Shown here piece after piece: positions 1 to 8,978 of a DNA stretch of 64,000 nucleotides; the first letter of the stretch is position 1, and every line of letters starts with the position of its first letter. A program made the position numbers and the translations under genes. Below the pieces are notes generated by a model. The model worked only from the letters and a program-made list of their open reading frames with translations, did not search any database and had not been told where the DNA came from. The DNA comes from an uncultured Corynebacterium sp. (GTDB taxonomy: Bacteria > Actinomycetota > Actinomycetes > Mycobacteriales > Mycobacteriaceae), in contig NZ_CAMXWS010000001.1 in assembly GCF_947253065.1 (NCBI RefSeq), positions 109,857 through 173,856 on the forward strand. The letters are read 5' to 3'.

Positions 1-28
1 CTGACTCTGATCGGGTGATGCAAGAAAG

Positions 29-472
29 CTAAGCGACGGTGTGAACAATCATCACGTCACAATCCGACTGACGAGCCACATCAGCCGGGACCGATCCGAG
101 CAAACGACCGGTCAGGGAGTTGATCCCCCGGTTGCCCACGACGAGCAGGTCAGCGTTGAAATCAGTGACAATGCTCATCAGCGCCTCGACCGGGGTGCCG
201 GGCCGCACAGCGGTCTCAACATTTTCCACGCCGACTTCCTTCGCACGGGCTGAAGCAGCCTCAAGGTTCTTCCGCGCAGTGTCGTCGCCGAGAATCGTGT
301 TGGAATCCTGGCGCAGGGTCGAGGAAGCATCTTCCTCAGACTCGTAATAGGCGCAACCCACCACGAGCTTGGCATCAAATGCACGTGCCAACTCAGCCGC
401 ACGCTCGACGGCCAGCAAGGAAGATGTGGATCCGTCCGTGCCGACAACGATGGTGTTGTAGTTCTTGCTCAT
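29..472 (-). CDS. uspA: Universal stress protein (UspA family)
   Basis: A single-domain, 147-residue cytoplasmic universal stress protein of normal length for a one-domain Usp. The N-terminus (IVVGTDGS) is the usual first strand plus Asp of the Usp alpha/beta fold. Near the C-terminus the pattern GNRGINSLTGRLLGS fits the ATP-binding G-2x-G-9x-G-S/T signature, so an ATP-binding member is likely. The protein then ends in VMIVHT, the typical last strand. Proteins of this family bind ATP or AMP and help survival under stress; the partner here is unknown. It lies downstream of uvrB on the same strand with a 98-base gap, so it may have its own promoter. The assignment to family is firm; the exact role is not. 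Confidence 0.9.
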   Translation of the reverse strand: MSKNYNTIVVGTDGSTSSLLAVERAAELARAFDAKLVVGCAYYESEEDASSTLRQDSNTILGDDTARKNLEAASARAKEVGVENVETAVRPGTPVEALMSIVTDFNADLLVVGNRGINSLTGRLLGSVPADVARQSDCDVMIVHTVA

Positions 473-570
473 TGTGCACCTTCCGTTCGAACTGGCTTCG
501 TTGGCCTAGCGACCTTAAACAAGATCAGCGCGACTGCCAACCTCATTGCCAAAGGCCATACTTCTGGCCA

Positions 571-2670
571 CTATATACCGGCTTCTTTCACACCGCGGAG
601 CTCCTTGCGCAAGTCCGCGATCTCATCCCTGAGGCGACCAGCCAATTCGAATTTCAGCTCGCGGGCAGCGCTGGTCATTTGGGTGGTCAGGTCGTCGATA
701 AGTTTCTGAATCTCGTCTTGCGCCATCGTCGACGTGTCTCGCCCCTCGAGCATCGACGTCTCGCTGGTTGTTGAGCTCGAGGCGTCCTCATCGGTGCGCT
801 CATAAACTTCGTCGAGAATGTCTGCGATCTTCTTGCGCAGTGGCTGCGGGTCGATGCCGTGTTCTTCGTTATAGGCGATCTGCTTGGCTCGGCGACGCTC
901 CGTTTCGTCGATGGCTTCCTGCATGGATTCGGTGATGTTGTCGCCATACATGATGACCTCGCCGGAGACATTGCGAGCCGCACGACCGATCGTCTGAATG
1001 AGCGACTTCGTCGAGCGCAGGAAGCCTTCTTTGTCTGCGTCGAGAATGGCCACGAGCGAAACCTCAGGCAAATCGAGGCCCTCGCGGAGCAGGTTGATGC
1101 CCACGAGCACGTCGAATTCGCCGAGGCGCAACTGGCGCAAAAGCTCAACACGCTGCAAAGTGTCGATATCCGAGTGCAGATACCGCACCTTGATCCCGTT
1201 ATCGAGGAAGTAGTCGGTGAGGTCTTCGGCCATGCGCTTCGTCAACGTCGTGACTAGGACGCGCTCGTCCTTCTCCGTGCGCTGGCGGATCTCGTGAATC
1301 AGGTCATCGATCTGGCCCTTCGTCGGTCGGACAGACACCTTCGGATCAACAAGGCCCGTCGGGCGAATCACCTGTTCGACGAATTCGCCGCCGGCGGCCT
1401 GGAGCTCATAGTCACCCGGTGTCGCCGACATGTAGACAGTCTGGCCGACGCGGTCCTCAAACTCGTCGAAGGTCAGCGGGCGGTTATCCACCGCAGACGG
1501 CAGTCGGAAGCCGAATTCAACCAGATTGCGCTTGCGCGACATGTCGCCCTCGTACATACCACCGATCTGCGGGACGGTCACGTGGGACTCATCGATAATG
1601 GTCAGGAAGTCCTCTGGGAAATAGTCGATCAAAGTCGCTGGTGCCGATCCTGCCTCGCGCCCGTCGATGTGCCGCGAATAGTTCTCAATGCCAGAGCAGA
1701 AACCGACCTGCTGGATCATCTCCAAGTCGTATTCCGTGCGCATCCGCAGACGCTGCGCTTCGAGGAGCTTGCCGCGGTTCTCCAGGTCCTCAAGGCGGTC
1801 CGCTAGCTCTTCTTTGATCGCCTCAATCGCCTTTTCCATACGCTCTTCGGTGGCCACATAGTGCGTCGCCGGGAAGATCCGCAGTTCATCGCGCTGCTGC
1901 AGCACGTCGCCGGTCAGCGGGTGAATGTAGTAGAGCGAATCAACCTCGTCGCCGAAGAATTCCACGCGCACAGCAACTTCCTCGTACGCCGGAATGATGT
2001 CAACGGTGTCGCCTTTCACACGGAAGGTGCCACGTTGGAAGTCGATGTCGTTGCGCTCGTATTGGACGTCGACAAGCAGGCGCAAAAAGCGGTCGCGCTC
2101 GATCTCTTCGCCCACGCGCAACAGCAGCGAACGGTCGAGGTACGACTGCGGCGTGCCCAAGCCATAAATGCACGAGACCGAAGAGACAACGACCACGTCA
2201 CGTCGACTGAGCAGCGCAGATGTCGCGGAGTGGCGGAGACGCTCGACGTCGTCATTGATCGACGAATCCTTCTCAATATAGGTATCCGTCTGCGCGATAT
2301 ACGCCTCCGGTTGGTAATAGTCGTAGTACGAAACGAAGTACTCAACCGCGTTATTCGGCAGAAGCTCACGCAGCTCCGTCGCCAGCTGCGCGGCGAGCGT
2401 TTTATTCGGCGCCATCACGAGCGTCGGACGCTGCTGCTGCTCAATCAGCCACGCCGCGGTCGCGGACTTACCCGTACCGGTCGCACCCATGAGCACCACG
2501 TCCGGCTCCCCTGCACGCAGCCTGCGGTCCAGCTCGGCGATCGCTTTCGGCTGGTCGCCCGATGGCTCGAACTCGGACTCGACCTTGAAAAGTTTCTCCG
2601 AGCGTTCCACTTCTCCGACGGGACGGAACTCAGAGTGCGACAAAACGGGATGTTCAGCAGCAAAAGCCAT
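571..2670 (-). CDS. uvrB: UvrABC excinuclease subunit B
   Basis: UvrB is the damage-verification helicase of nucleotide excision repair; it takes lesions from UvrA and recruits UvrC. The 699-residue length is normal. Visible motifs are the Walker A GATGTGKS (about residue 61), the beta-hairpin region rich in Tyr ([14 protein letters not shown]), the DESH box near residue 364, the helicase motifs near residues 500-570 ([28 protein letters not shown]), and a C-terminal UVR domain (about residues 655-692) that contacts UvrC. The ATG at 2670 gives an N-terminus [15 protein letters not shown] typical of actinobacterial UvrB. No LexA box could be seen upstream. A copy of the recurrent 10-mer lies inside the UVR domain (693-702) and another just upstream of the gene (2702-2711). 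Confidence 0.97.
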   Translation of the reverse strand: MAFAAEHPVLSHSEFRPVGEVERSEKLFKVESEFEPSGDQPKAIAELDRRLRAGEPDVVLMGATGTGKSATAAWLIEQQQRPTLVMAPNKTLAAQLATELRELLPNNAVEYFVSYYDYYQPEAYIAQTDTYIEKDSSINDDVERLRHSATSALLSRRDVVVVSSVSCIYGLGTPQSYLDRSLLLRVGEEIERDRFLRLLVDVQYERNDIDFQRGTFRVKGDTVDIIPAYEEVAVRVEFFGDEVDSLYYIHPLTGDVLQQRDELRIFPATHYVATEERMEKAIEAIKEELADRLEDLENRGKLLEAQRLRMRTEYDLEMIQQVGFCSGIENYSRHIDGREAGSAPATLIDYFPEDFLTIIDESHVTVPQIGGMYEGDMSRKRNLVEFGFRLPSAVDNRPLTFDEFEDRVGQTVYMSATPGDYELQAAGGEFVEQVIRPTGLVDPKVSVRPTKGQIDDLIHEIRQRTEKDERVLVTTLTKRMAEDLTDYFLDNGIKVRYLHSDIDTLQRVELLRQLRLGEFDVLVGINLLREGLDLPEVSLVAILDADKEGFLRSTKSLIQTIGRAARNVSGEVIMYGDNITESMQEAIDETERRRAKQIAYNEEHGIDPQPLRKKIADILDEVYERTDEDASSSTTSETSMLEGRDTSTMAQDEIQKLIDDLTTQMTSAARELKFELAGRLRDEIADLRKELRGVKEAGI

Positions 2671-2713
2671 GCCCGCCAGTCTAGGTCAGTTCAGCGCAAC
2701 GCTTATCGACGCA

Positions 2714-2781
2714 CCAAAGTTGCGACACACCTTCGTTTTCGAGTCAAAGTGTTGCGATGAGCTCTCAGCTGCGCTTAAGGT
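2714..2781 (+). promoter_or_regulatory. Promoter and candidate direct-repeat operator of the XRE-TetR gene
   Basis: A sigma-A-like promoter can be drawn as TTGCGA (2752-2757), an 18-base spacer and TAAGGT (2776-2781). The ATG at 2788 follows the -10 box by six bases, so the transcript is probably leaderless. Two related elements, CAAAGTTGCGA (2715-2725) and CAAAGTGTTGCGA (2745-2757), lie 30 bases apart in the same orientation, the second overlapping the -35 box. They are a plausible binding site for the regulator encoded just downstream. This is inference from position and similarity only. Confidence 0.4.
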
Positions 2782-2787
2782 CTTCCT

Positions 2788-3642
2788 ATGGCCCAGGCAC
2801 ATTCCAACACTGCAGCTCGCGCCGCCATCAAGGCGGCCGGGCTCCGTCACGCGGATGTAGCCGCCCAATTAGGGATTGATGCCAGCAAGCTCTCCAAGTC
2901 ACTTTCGGGCGTACGGCAATTCACCGCTGTTGAGCTTGAAAAGCTAGCGGAGGTCACTGGTGTCACCGTAGACAGTTTGAGGCCGCTGTCCACGGAAAAC
3001 TCAGCCCCCTTGGCGCATCCACGGCAAGCAGAATGGGCCGAACGTCGACGAGCAATCGCCGCTGTGGCCTGGCCGCTGTTCACAACGAACGGTTACCAGG
3101 CGGTGAAGATCGCCGACATCGCACGGGAAGCTGGCATCTCCAGTTCGGCGGTGCACTACTACTTCCACTCCAAGAACGACATCTTCCTGGCCACGCTTGA
3201 TCTCTGCTCAGAACAAGCTGCGGGCCGCCGCGATCAGGTGACACAAATCAGTGACCCTGCACTACGGCTCCTGCGCTTTGCTGAGATTCAGCTCGACGGA
3301 TCCACGGAAGCTACTCGGGAGTGGACAACCTGGGCTCAATTCTGGGCGTCGGCCCCGACATTCCCAGATGCGAGGCGAGCAACTGCCGTGGCGTACAGCC
3401 GTTGGCAGGAACAGCTTCGTGCGATCGTGCTGGAAGGCATGGCATCAGGTCAGTTCTGCACCGCGGACCCAGACGAAATGATCAACGCTGTCACGGCAAT
3501 GATCGACGGACTTGGAGTGCGCATGCTCGCTGGCACGTTATCCCCCGTCGATGCGGCACACGCAGCGACGGCTTATTTGAAAACCTGGTTCACAACAGCC
3601 CCTGCTTCGGGGAGCGCTGTGACCGTGAAGGAGAACGCATAA
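2788..3642 (+). CDS. XRE-TetR double helix-turn-helix transcriptional regulator
   Basis: A 284-residue regulator with two different DNA-binding modules. Residues about 8-65 look like a Cro/CI (XRE) helix-turn-helix: AAIKAAGLRHADVAAQLGID followed by KLSKSLSGVRQFTAVELEKLAEV. Residues about 72-120 are a TetR_N domain: RRRAIAAVAWPLFTTNGYQA, then IADIAREAGISSSAVHYYFHSKNDIF. The C-terminal half is a TetR ligand-binding and dimerisation region with Trp and His residues (TTWAQFWASAPTFPDARR). The start fits a leaderless promoter. It is followed after two bases by the ABC transporter lipoprotein gene and probably controls that operon, and perhaps the acyltransferase. Divergent uvrB shares the upstream region. 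The ligand is unknown. TetR proteins usually have only one HTH, so this fusion is notable. Confidence 0.85.
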   Translation: MAQAHSNTAARAAIKAAGLRHADVAAQLGIDASKLSKSLSGVRQFTAVELEKLAEVTGVTVDSLRPLSTENSAPLAHPRQAEWAERRRAIAAVAWPLFTTNGYQAVKIADIAREAGISSSAVHYYFHSKNDIFLATLDLCSEQAAGRRDQVTQISDPALRLLRFAEIQLDGSTEATREWTTWAQFWASAPTFPDARRATAVAYSRWQEQLRAIVLEGMASGQFCTADPDEMINAVTAMIDGLGVRMLAGTLSPVDAAHAATAYLKTWFTTAPASGSAVTVKENA

Positions 3643-3644
3643 AC

Positions 3645-5201
3645 ATGGTTGAACTTTCACGTCGGCAGCTGTTGGGCGCCGCTGCAGCCGCAGGATCTGC
3701 TTCTGCGCTCGCGGCTTGCTCATCGACGCTGCCGGCAGAAAACATCGATACCTCAGGTCCCCCGCAGAAGGGCGGAACGCTGCGTGTTGGACTCGTCGGC
3801 GGCTCGATCAAGGACACGATCGACGCACACAAGCCCGCTAGTGCTAGTGATGCTGCTCGCGTGATCAACCTTTACGAGCCCCTGGTTCGTCGTGGCTATA
3901 ACTATGAGCTTGAGAATCGTCTCGCAGAAAGCCTCGAACCGAACGAAGACGCTACGCAGTGGACGATTCATTTGCGCGAGGGCTTGAAATTCTCCGACGG
4001 TCGCCCCCTGCGTCCCGAAGACGTCATTGCTACCTACGAGCGTATCGCTGATCCGGACAATCCGAAGAACGGAGCGGGCTCCATTGCTCACATCGAGGCA
4101 ATGAATGTCGTCGATGACCGGACACTGACCATTTCACTGTCCCGCCCGGACGCAACCCTCACCGATGCGCTCGCCGAGTACCAAATGGGCATCGTCCCCG
4201 AGGACTACGACCCAAAGAATCCCGTTGGCGCCGGCCCGTTCAAGTTGGTCAGCTTCTCCCCCGGCCGCGAAACGGTCATGGAGCGCAACGAACACTTCTA
4301 CTTGGGCCCCGCCAACCTGGACCGCGTCGAAGTTGTGGATTTCTACCAGGAAGACGCAATGCTCAACGCGTTGCTTTCCTCCCAGGTCGACGGCATCGGC
4401 GCACTCAACCACGCCCTTGTCCGCGTCATTGAAGCCGACCCACGCCTCCAAGTGGTCAGCTCCGAGACCGGCATGTGGCTCCCCTTCACCATGCGCGTCG
4501 ACCACGAACCATTCGACGACGTCCGCGTGCGCCAAGCGATGCGCCTCGCTGTCGAGCGTCCCGGCATGGTCGACCAAGTCTTCTCCGGAGAAGGCCAGGT
4601 GGGTAACGACATGTTCGCCCTCTACGACCCCGCCTACCCGCACGACTTCCCCCAGCGCGAGCAGAACATCGCCGAAGCTAAAAAGCTGCTTGCCGACGCC
4701 GGCTACCCCGACGGCATCGACGTCACCCTCAACACCTCCGAAATCGCCTCCGGTGCCGTCCGCGCTGCACAGGTCTTCACGGAGCAAGTACGCGAGGCCG
4801 GCATTCGGGTGAAGATCAACCAGGTGGATTCCACAACCTTCTGGGCAGAAGGCAACTACTTGTCCTACCCGTTCTCCCAAACCTTCTACTACACCCGAAA
4901 CTTCCTTGAACAGGTAAATCGCTGCGCTACAGCTGACGCACCGTTCAACGAGACGCACTGGGTCGATGATGAATTCACCGCACGCGTTGAAGCTGCCCGC
5001 GGCATTGTCGACGACCGGGAGCGCGGCGAAAAGGTCAAGGAGCTCCAGCGCGAGTTCTACGACCGCGGCGGCTACATCATTTGGGGCTTCCCTAATCAGG
5101 TGGACGCGTATCACAACTACGTCCGGGGAGCTAAGCCTCACCCGAGTGGTGTGGCTCTGTCCCAGACGTTGTTCTACGACATGTGGATTGCGGAGGCATA
5201 G
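3645..5201 (+). CDS. Peptide/nickel-type ABC transporter substrate-binding lipoprotein
   Basis: A family-5 extracellular solute-binding protein (SBP_bac_5), 518 residues, as in DppA/OppA/NikA. The start at 3645 gives a Tat-like signal, SRRQLL, followed by a hydrophobic stretch and the lipobox LAAC near residue 30, so a Tat-exported lipoprotein anchored outside the membrane is likely. Family hallmarks are visible: GGTLRVG near the mature start, NLYEPLVRR, W.IHLREGLKFSDGRPLRPEDV and DDVRVRQAMRLAVERP. The reading frame is open further upstream but overlaps the regulator, so the internal ATG after GAAGGAG is preferred. It begins a tightly packed operon with two permeases and a double ATPase. The ligand could be di- or oligopeptides, metal chelates or quaternary amines. 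The acyltransferase downstream makes a carnitine-like ligand worth testing, but the sequence does not show it. Confidence 0.92.
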   Translation: MVELSRRQLLGAAAAAGSASALAACSSTLPAENIDTSGPPQKGGTLRVGLVGGSIKDTIDAHKPASASDAARVINLYEPLVRRGYNYELENRLAESLEPNEDATQWTIHLREGLKFSDGRPLRPEDVIATYERIADPDNPKNGAGSIAHIEAMNVVDDRTLTISLSRPDATLTDALAEYQMGIVPEDYDPKNPVGAGPFKLVSFSPGRETVMERNEHFYLGPANLDRVEVVDFYQEDAMLNALLSSQVDGIGALNHALVRVIEADPRLQVVSSETGMWLPFTMRVDHEPFDDVRVRQAMRLAVERPGMVDQVFSGEGQVGNDMFALYDPAYPHDFPQREQNIAEAKKLLADAGYPDGIDVTLNTSEIASGAVRAAQVFTEQVREAGIRVKINQVDSTTFWAEGNYLSYPFSQTFYYTRNFLEQVNRCATADAPFNETHWVDDEFTARVEAARGIVDDRERGEKVKELQREFYDRGGYIIWGFPNQVDAYHNYVRGAKPHPSGVALSQTLFYDMWIAEA

Positions 5202-5204
5202 ACA

Positions 5205-6152
5205 ATGGGCAAACTCATCGCTCGCCGACTCGGCTTGAGCATTTTCATTCTTCTGGCGGTATCCGTCATCATCTTCTGTGCCACGCTGCTCCTGCCCGGC
5301 GACCCTGCACGGGCCATTCTGGGCCAGCAGGCAACCCCGGAGCGCATCGCTGCTTTGCAAGCAGAGATGAACCTGGATAAGAACCCAGTCGAGCGTTATT
5401 TCCTTTGGCTCGGCGGTGTGCTCACCGGTGACTTCGGTACCTCCACCACGACTGGTGGACCGGTTTCCGAGCTCCTCGGTGAACCACTAGTCAACTCTCT
5501 CGTCTTGATGGCGCTTGCCGCGGTCATCGCTATTCCGCTGGGCATCCTCGTCGGTGTCTACGCCGCGTGGTGGCGAGGATTCCGTCGCGACCAGGCGATC
5601 ACCTGGGTGACCTTGGTTCTTGCAGCAATGCCGGAATTTGTCATCGGTATTTTGCTGGTCACCGTGTTCGCTACCTCGGTCTTCCAGGTTCTGCCTGCGG
5701 TGACGATGTCGCCTCCAGGTACCTCTGTGTGGTCGTTCCCGTCGCAGCTCATCCTGCCGACATTGACACTGGCTCTTGTGGTCAGTCCGTACATCGCACG
5801 CATGACTCGCGCCACCATGATCGAAACGCTTGATTCCGGCTACGTCGAAATGGCGCGCCTGAAGGGTGTGCCGGAGCGTCGCGTCATCTTCCGTCACGCT
5901 CTCCCCCACGCCATCGGACCGATCGCACAGGTCGTGGCCATCCAGCTGGCATGGCTCGCGGGCGGCATCGTCGTTGTCGAGTACCTGTTCCGTTACCCGG
6001 GCCTCGGTGTCGCAATGATCGACGCCGTCAACTACCGCGATGTCCAAGTCGTGCAAGCAGTGACGCTTTTGATCGCAGCGGTTTACGTCGTGGTCAACCT
6101 GCTTGCCGACGTCATCGGCATCATGGCCAACCCCAAGCTAAGGAGCAACTAA
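5205..6152 (+). CDS. DppB-type ABC transporter permease
   Basis: An inner-membrane permease of the dipeptide/oligopeptide/nickel class, 315 residues, with about six membrane spans. The N-terminal span (SIFILLAVSVIIFCATLLLPGDPA) and the following LGQQATPERIAALQAEMNLD are classic DppB/NikB features. The cytoplasmic EAA loop lies near residues 205-235 (ETLDSGYVEMARLKGVPERR, then HALPHAIGPI) and docks on the ATPase. It starts three bases after the lipoprotein gene and its TAA stop overlaps the next ATG by one base (TAATG), so translation of the two permeases is probably coupled. It forms a heterodimeric channel with the next gene product. Confidence 0.95.
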   Translation: MGKLIARRLGLSIFILLAVSVIIFCATLLLPGDPARAILGQQATPERIAALQAEMNLDKNPVERYFLWLGGVLTGDFGTSTTTGGPVSELLGEPLVNSLVLMALAAVIAIPLGILVGVYAAWWRGFRRDQAITWVTLVLAAMPEFVIGILLVTVFATSVFQVLPAVTMSPPGTSVWSFPSQLILPTLTLALVVSPYIARMTRATMIETLDSGYVEMARLKGVPERRVIFRHALPHAIGPIAQVVAIQLAWLAGGIVVVEYLFRYPGLGVAMIDAVNYRDVQVVQAVTLLIAAVYVVVNLLADVIGIMANPKLRSN

Positions 6153-7192
6153 TGACCCAGCCAACTAACACTGGTGCGGGGGCAAACGCGGGCGTCGATA
6201 AGCGTGCTCCTGAAGATGTGCGCACCGGCGACGAACTGAAAGCCTCACTGTCCAAGCCCGACCCGTTGCTCAAACGCATCTGGGCACAGCCCGAGGGCAA
6301 AGTGGGAATGGTCCTTTCCGGAATCGTCCTGCTCGTCGCTCTCGTCGGCTATTTCTTCGCCGAGCAGCTCACGGGCCACTCCACCACCGAATTCATCGGT
6401 CTGCCCTTCGTCAATGACGGCGTATTCGGCACCGACAACCTCGGCCGTTCCGTGACCTCGCGCTTCATCGGCGGCGGCCTGATCCTTCTGATCACCGCAT
6501 TCCTGGCCACCGTCCTCGGCATGGTCCTGGGCGCAGTGCTCGGCATGATCGCTGGCTACACGGGCGGCAAGACTGATGCCGTAATCATGCGCATCAACGA
6601 TGTTCTGCTCGCCTTCCCGCAGCTGATCTTCGCCATGCTGGCCATCGTGATCTTCGGCCCGTCCGCGACCGTGCTCGTCCTCGTCATCGGTCTGACCCAC
6701 GCGCCGCGCATTGCACGTGTTGCGCGTTCCGCAACCCAATCCGTGACCAACGAGGACTACATCCGCGCCGCACAGATGTACTCCGTGCCGCACTGGAAGA
6801 TTCTCACGCAGGAAGTCCTGCCCAACATCACGGGCCCGCTGTCCGTCGAAGCAGGTCTGCGTCTGACCTACTCCATCGGCGCGATCGCCTCACTGTCCTT
6901 CCTTGGTCTCGGCATCCAGCCGCCCGCAGCGGACTGGGGCCTCATGATCAACGAGAACCGCATCGCCCTGTCCATCCAGCCGTGGGGCGTGGTCTTGCCG
7001 GTCATCGCCATCGCGATTTTGACCATCGGCACGAACATGCTTGCCGACGCCACCGCCCGCGCCACCGCCACCACCGCCACCCCGATCAAACGCACCGGCC
7101 AAACCGTGCCGAGCGACCGCCAGGACAAGGTCGAACCCATCATCAACGAAGACACCCGCAGTCGCGGGACTTCCCCGAAGGAGAACGCATGA
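6152..7192 (+). CDS. DppC-type ABC transporter permease
   Basis: The second permease of the transporter, 346 residues. It has a long N-terminal cytoplasmic segment, the conserved first span (KVGMVLSGIVLLVALVGYFF), and the DppC-type block GTDNLGRSVTSRFIGGG near residue 93. The EAA-like loop YIRAAQMYSVPHWKILTQEVLPN is near residues 207-230. The C-terminal 40 residues after the last span are low-complexity and rich in Thr and Ala, longer than usual for the family. The ATG at 6152 overlaps the upstream stop, and the TGA stop overlaps the ATPase start (ATGA), so these genes are translationally coupled. A copy of the recurrent 10-mer encodes Val-Asp-Lys near the N-terminus (6193-6202). Confidence 0.94.
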   Translation: MTQPTNTGAGANAGVDKRAPEDVRTGDELKASLSKPDPLLKRIWAQPEGKVGMVLSGIVLLVALVGYFFAEQLTGHSTTEFIGLPFVNDGVFGTDNLGRSVTSRFIGGGLILLITAFLATVLGMVLGAVLGMIAGYTGGKTDAVIMRINDVLLAFPQLIFAMLAIVIFGPSATVLVLVIGLTHAPRIARVARSATQSVTNEDYIRAAQMYSVPHWKILTQEVLPNITGPLSVEAGLRLTYSIGAIASLSFLGLGIQPPAADWGLMINENRIALSIQPWGVVLPVIAIAILTIGTNMLADATARATATTATPIKRTGQTVPSDRQDKVEPIINEDTRSRGTSPKENA

Positions 7193-8913
7193 CTACCTCG
7201 ATGAATGCGGACGGAACGCAGCCGAAGAGAGACTCGCTGTGGTCAACAACCGGCGGCTCCGGTGAATATGTCCCGCCAGTGCGTAACGACGACACCCTCG
7301 TCCTCCGCATCCAAGACCTCCGCATGGCTACGTACAGCGGAACCGAGATTCTTCACGGTGTGGACATCGACCTGTACCGCGGTGAGATCGTCGGCCTCGT
7401 CGGCGAATCCGGCTCCGGTAAAACCACCGCAGGGCTTGCTGCTCTTGGCCACGTGCGCACCGGTCTGACAATCACCGATGGCACCGTCACGCTGCACACC
7501 CGCGACGGAGCCACCACCGATGTGCTTTCGCTTAGCGAAGACGATGTGCGCGACTTGCGCGGCGCCCGCGTCGCCTACATTCCGCAGGATCCGGCCCTCA
7601 GCTTGAACCCCGCCATGCGCGTCGGCGATCAAATCCGGGAAGTGCTGGACATCCACCGCTTCGGTGACAGTGCCGCTGAACGCGAAGAACGTGTCCGCGA
7701 AGTGATGCGCGACGTGGACCTTCCCGACACCGACGAATACCTTGCCCGCTGGCCGCACCAGCTCTCTGGTGGTCAGCAGCAACGCGTCGGCATCGCCATG
7801 GCGTTCGCCATGTTCCCCGACGTCCTGATCCTCGACGAGCCGACCACCGGCCTCGACGTGACCACCCAAAACCACGTGTTGAAGACCATCCGGTCAATGA
7901 CCATGAAGAACGACGTCGCGTCGCTCTACATCACCCACGACCTCGCGGTCGTCGGTGAGCTCGTTGACCGAGTAATCGTCATGCTCCGAGGCGACATCGT
8001 CGAAGAAGGCCCCTACAACGCGGTGCTGTACAACCCGAAACACGCATACACCCGCAAGCTACTCGGGGCGATTCCGGACCTCGAAGGCCACAAGGACATC
8101 GCCGGAAACGACCGTTGGACAGATTCCTGGGGCGAGGTCTACGGCTCCGCAGCAGATGCCGACGTTCCTCTCCTCCAGGTCCGTGACCTCGGAATGGCTT
8201 ATGGCGACAACAAGGTGCTGCACGGCATCGACCTCGCTATCGAAGCCGGTGAGTCTACGTTGTTGCTCGGCGAATCCGGCTCCGGCAAGACCACGCTCGC
8301 CCGCTCCATCGCGGGGCTCAACCCCGCCTACACAGGTGATGTGCTTTTGCGCGGCAACGAACTTGCACATTCGAGTCGCGACCGCACCCTCGAGCACCGC
8401 AAGGACGTCCAGTACATCTTCCAGTCACCCTTCTCCTCGCTCAATCCGCGACGCACCATCGGTGAGTCTATGAGCGTCCCGTTGGTCATGGCTGGCGAGC
8501 TGTCCAAGGACGAGCAGCGCCAGATCGTCGAAGAAACCCTCGAATCGGTCCAGCTGGACCGGAGTTTCTACGACCGACGCCCCGGCGACCTATCCGGCGG
8601 TGAGCGTCAACGCGCCGCGATCGGACGTGCCCTTGTGAACGCGCCGTCGGTACTTGTCTGCGACGAGATCACCTCAGCGCTTGACGTATCTGTCCAGGCG
8701 TCGATTCTGCAGCTCCTCGCCGAACTGCGCTATGAACGCGGGCTGTCTCTGCTTTTCGTCACGCACAACATCGCGCTGGCGCGACACATCTCCACGCGCG
8801 TAGCTGTGCTGAACAAGGGAGTCATTGTCGACGACGGTCCCGTTGACGACGTTCTCGAGAACCCCCAACACGAATACACAAGGAGCTTGCTCGCGAATAT
8901 CCCTTCGCTCTAA
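7189..8913 (+). CDS. Fused double ATPase (DppD-DppF type) of the peptide ABC transporter
   Basis: A 574-residue protein carrying two complete ABC ATPase domains in one chain, equivalent to separate DppD and DppF proteins. Domain 1 (about residues 40-300) has Walker A GESGSGKTTAG, signature [15 protein letters not shown] and Walker B VLILDEPTTGLD. Domain 2 (about residues 325-570) has GESGSGKTTLARS, LSGGERQRAAIGRAL and VLVCDEITSALD. The C-terminal oligopeptide-transporter region after domain 1 (YNPKHAYTRKLLGAIP) and the matching end of domain 2 (ENPQHEYTRSLLANIP) are the usual tails. Start at 7189 overlaps the permease stop by four bases. Fusion of both ATPases is common in actinobacterial peptide transporters. 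It energises uptake through the two permeases. Confidence 0.95.
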   Translation: MTTSMNADGTQPKRDSLWSTTGGSGEYVPPVRNDDTLVLRIQDLRMATYSGTEILHGVDIDLYRGEIVGLVGESGSGKTTAGLAALGHVRTGLTITDGTVTLHTRDGATTDVLSLSEDDVRDLRGARVAYIPQDPALSLNPAMRVGDQIREVLDIHRFGDSAAEREERVREVMRDVDLPDTDEYLARWPHQLSGGQQQRVGIAMAFAMFPDVLILDEPTTGLDVTTQNHVLKTIRSMTMKNDVASLYITHDLAVVGELVDRVIVMLRGDIVEEGPYNAVLYNPKHAYTRKLLGAIPDLEGHKDIAGNDRWTDSWGEVYGSAADADVPLLQVRDLGMAYGDNKVLHGIDLAIEAGESTLLLGESGSGKTTLARSIAGLNPAYTGDVLLRGNELAHSSRDRTLEHRKDVQYIFQSPFSSLNPRRTIGESMSVPLVMAGELSKDEQRQIVEETLESVQLDRSFYDRRPGDLSGGERQRAAIGRALVNAPSVLVCDEITSALDVSVQASILQLLAELRYERGLSLLFVTHNIALARHISTRVAVLNKGVIVDDGPVDDVLENPQHEYTRSLLANIPSL

Positions 8914-8978
8914 TCGCACACTCCGCTGGGTAGGGTGGGAAGTGTATATCCGCTGGCGAAACACAGGAGGAACACGCC

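Noticed and set aside
2671..2787. A possible LexA/SOS box for uvrB
   Set aside because: TTTTCGAG and similar pieces are present, but no full inverted TCGAAC-N4-GTTCGA-like box is visible.
4134..5360. A long antisense open frame (about 400 codons) opposite the ABC lipoprotein gene
   Set aside because: It mirrors the codon structure of the real gene, has no start context, and shows no recognisable domain.
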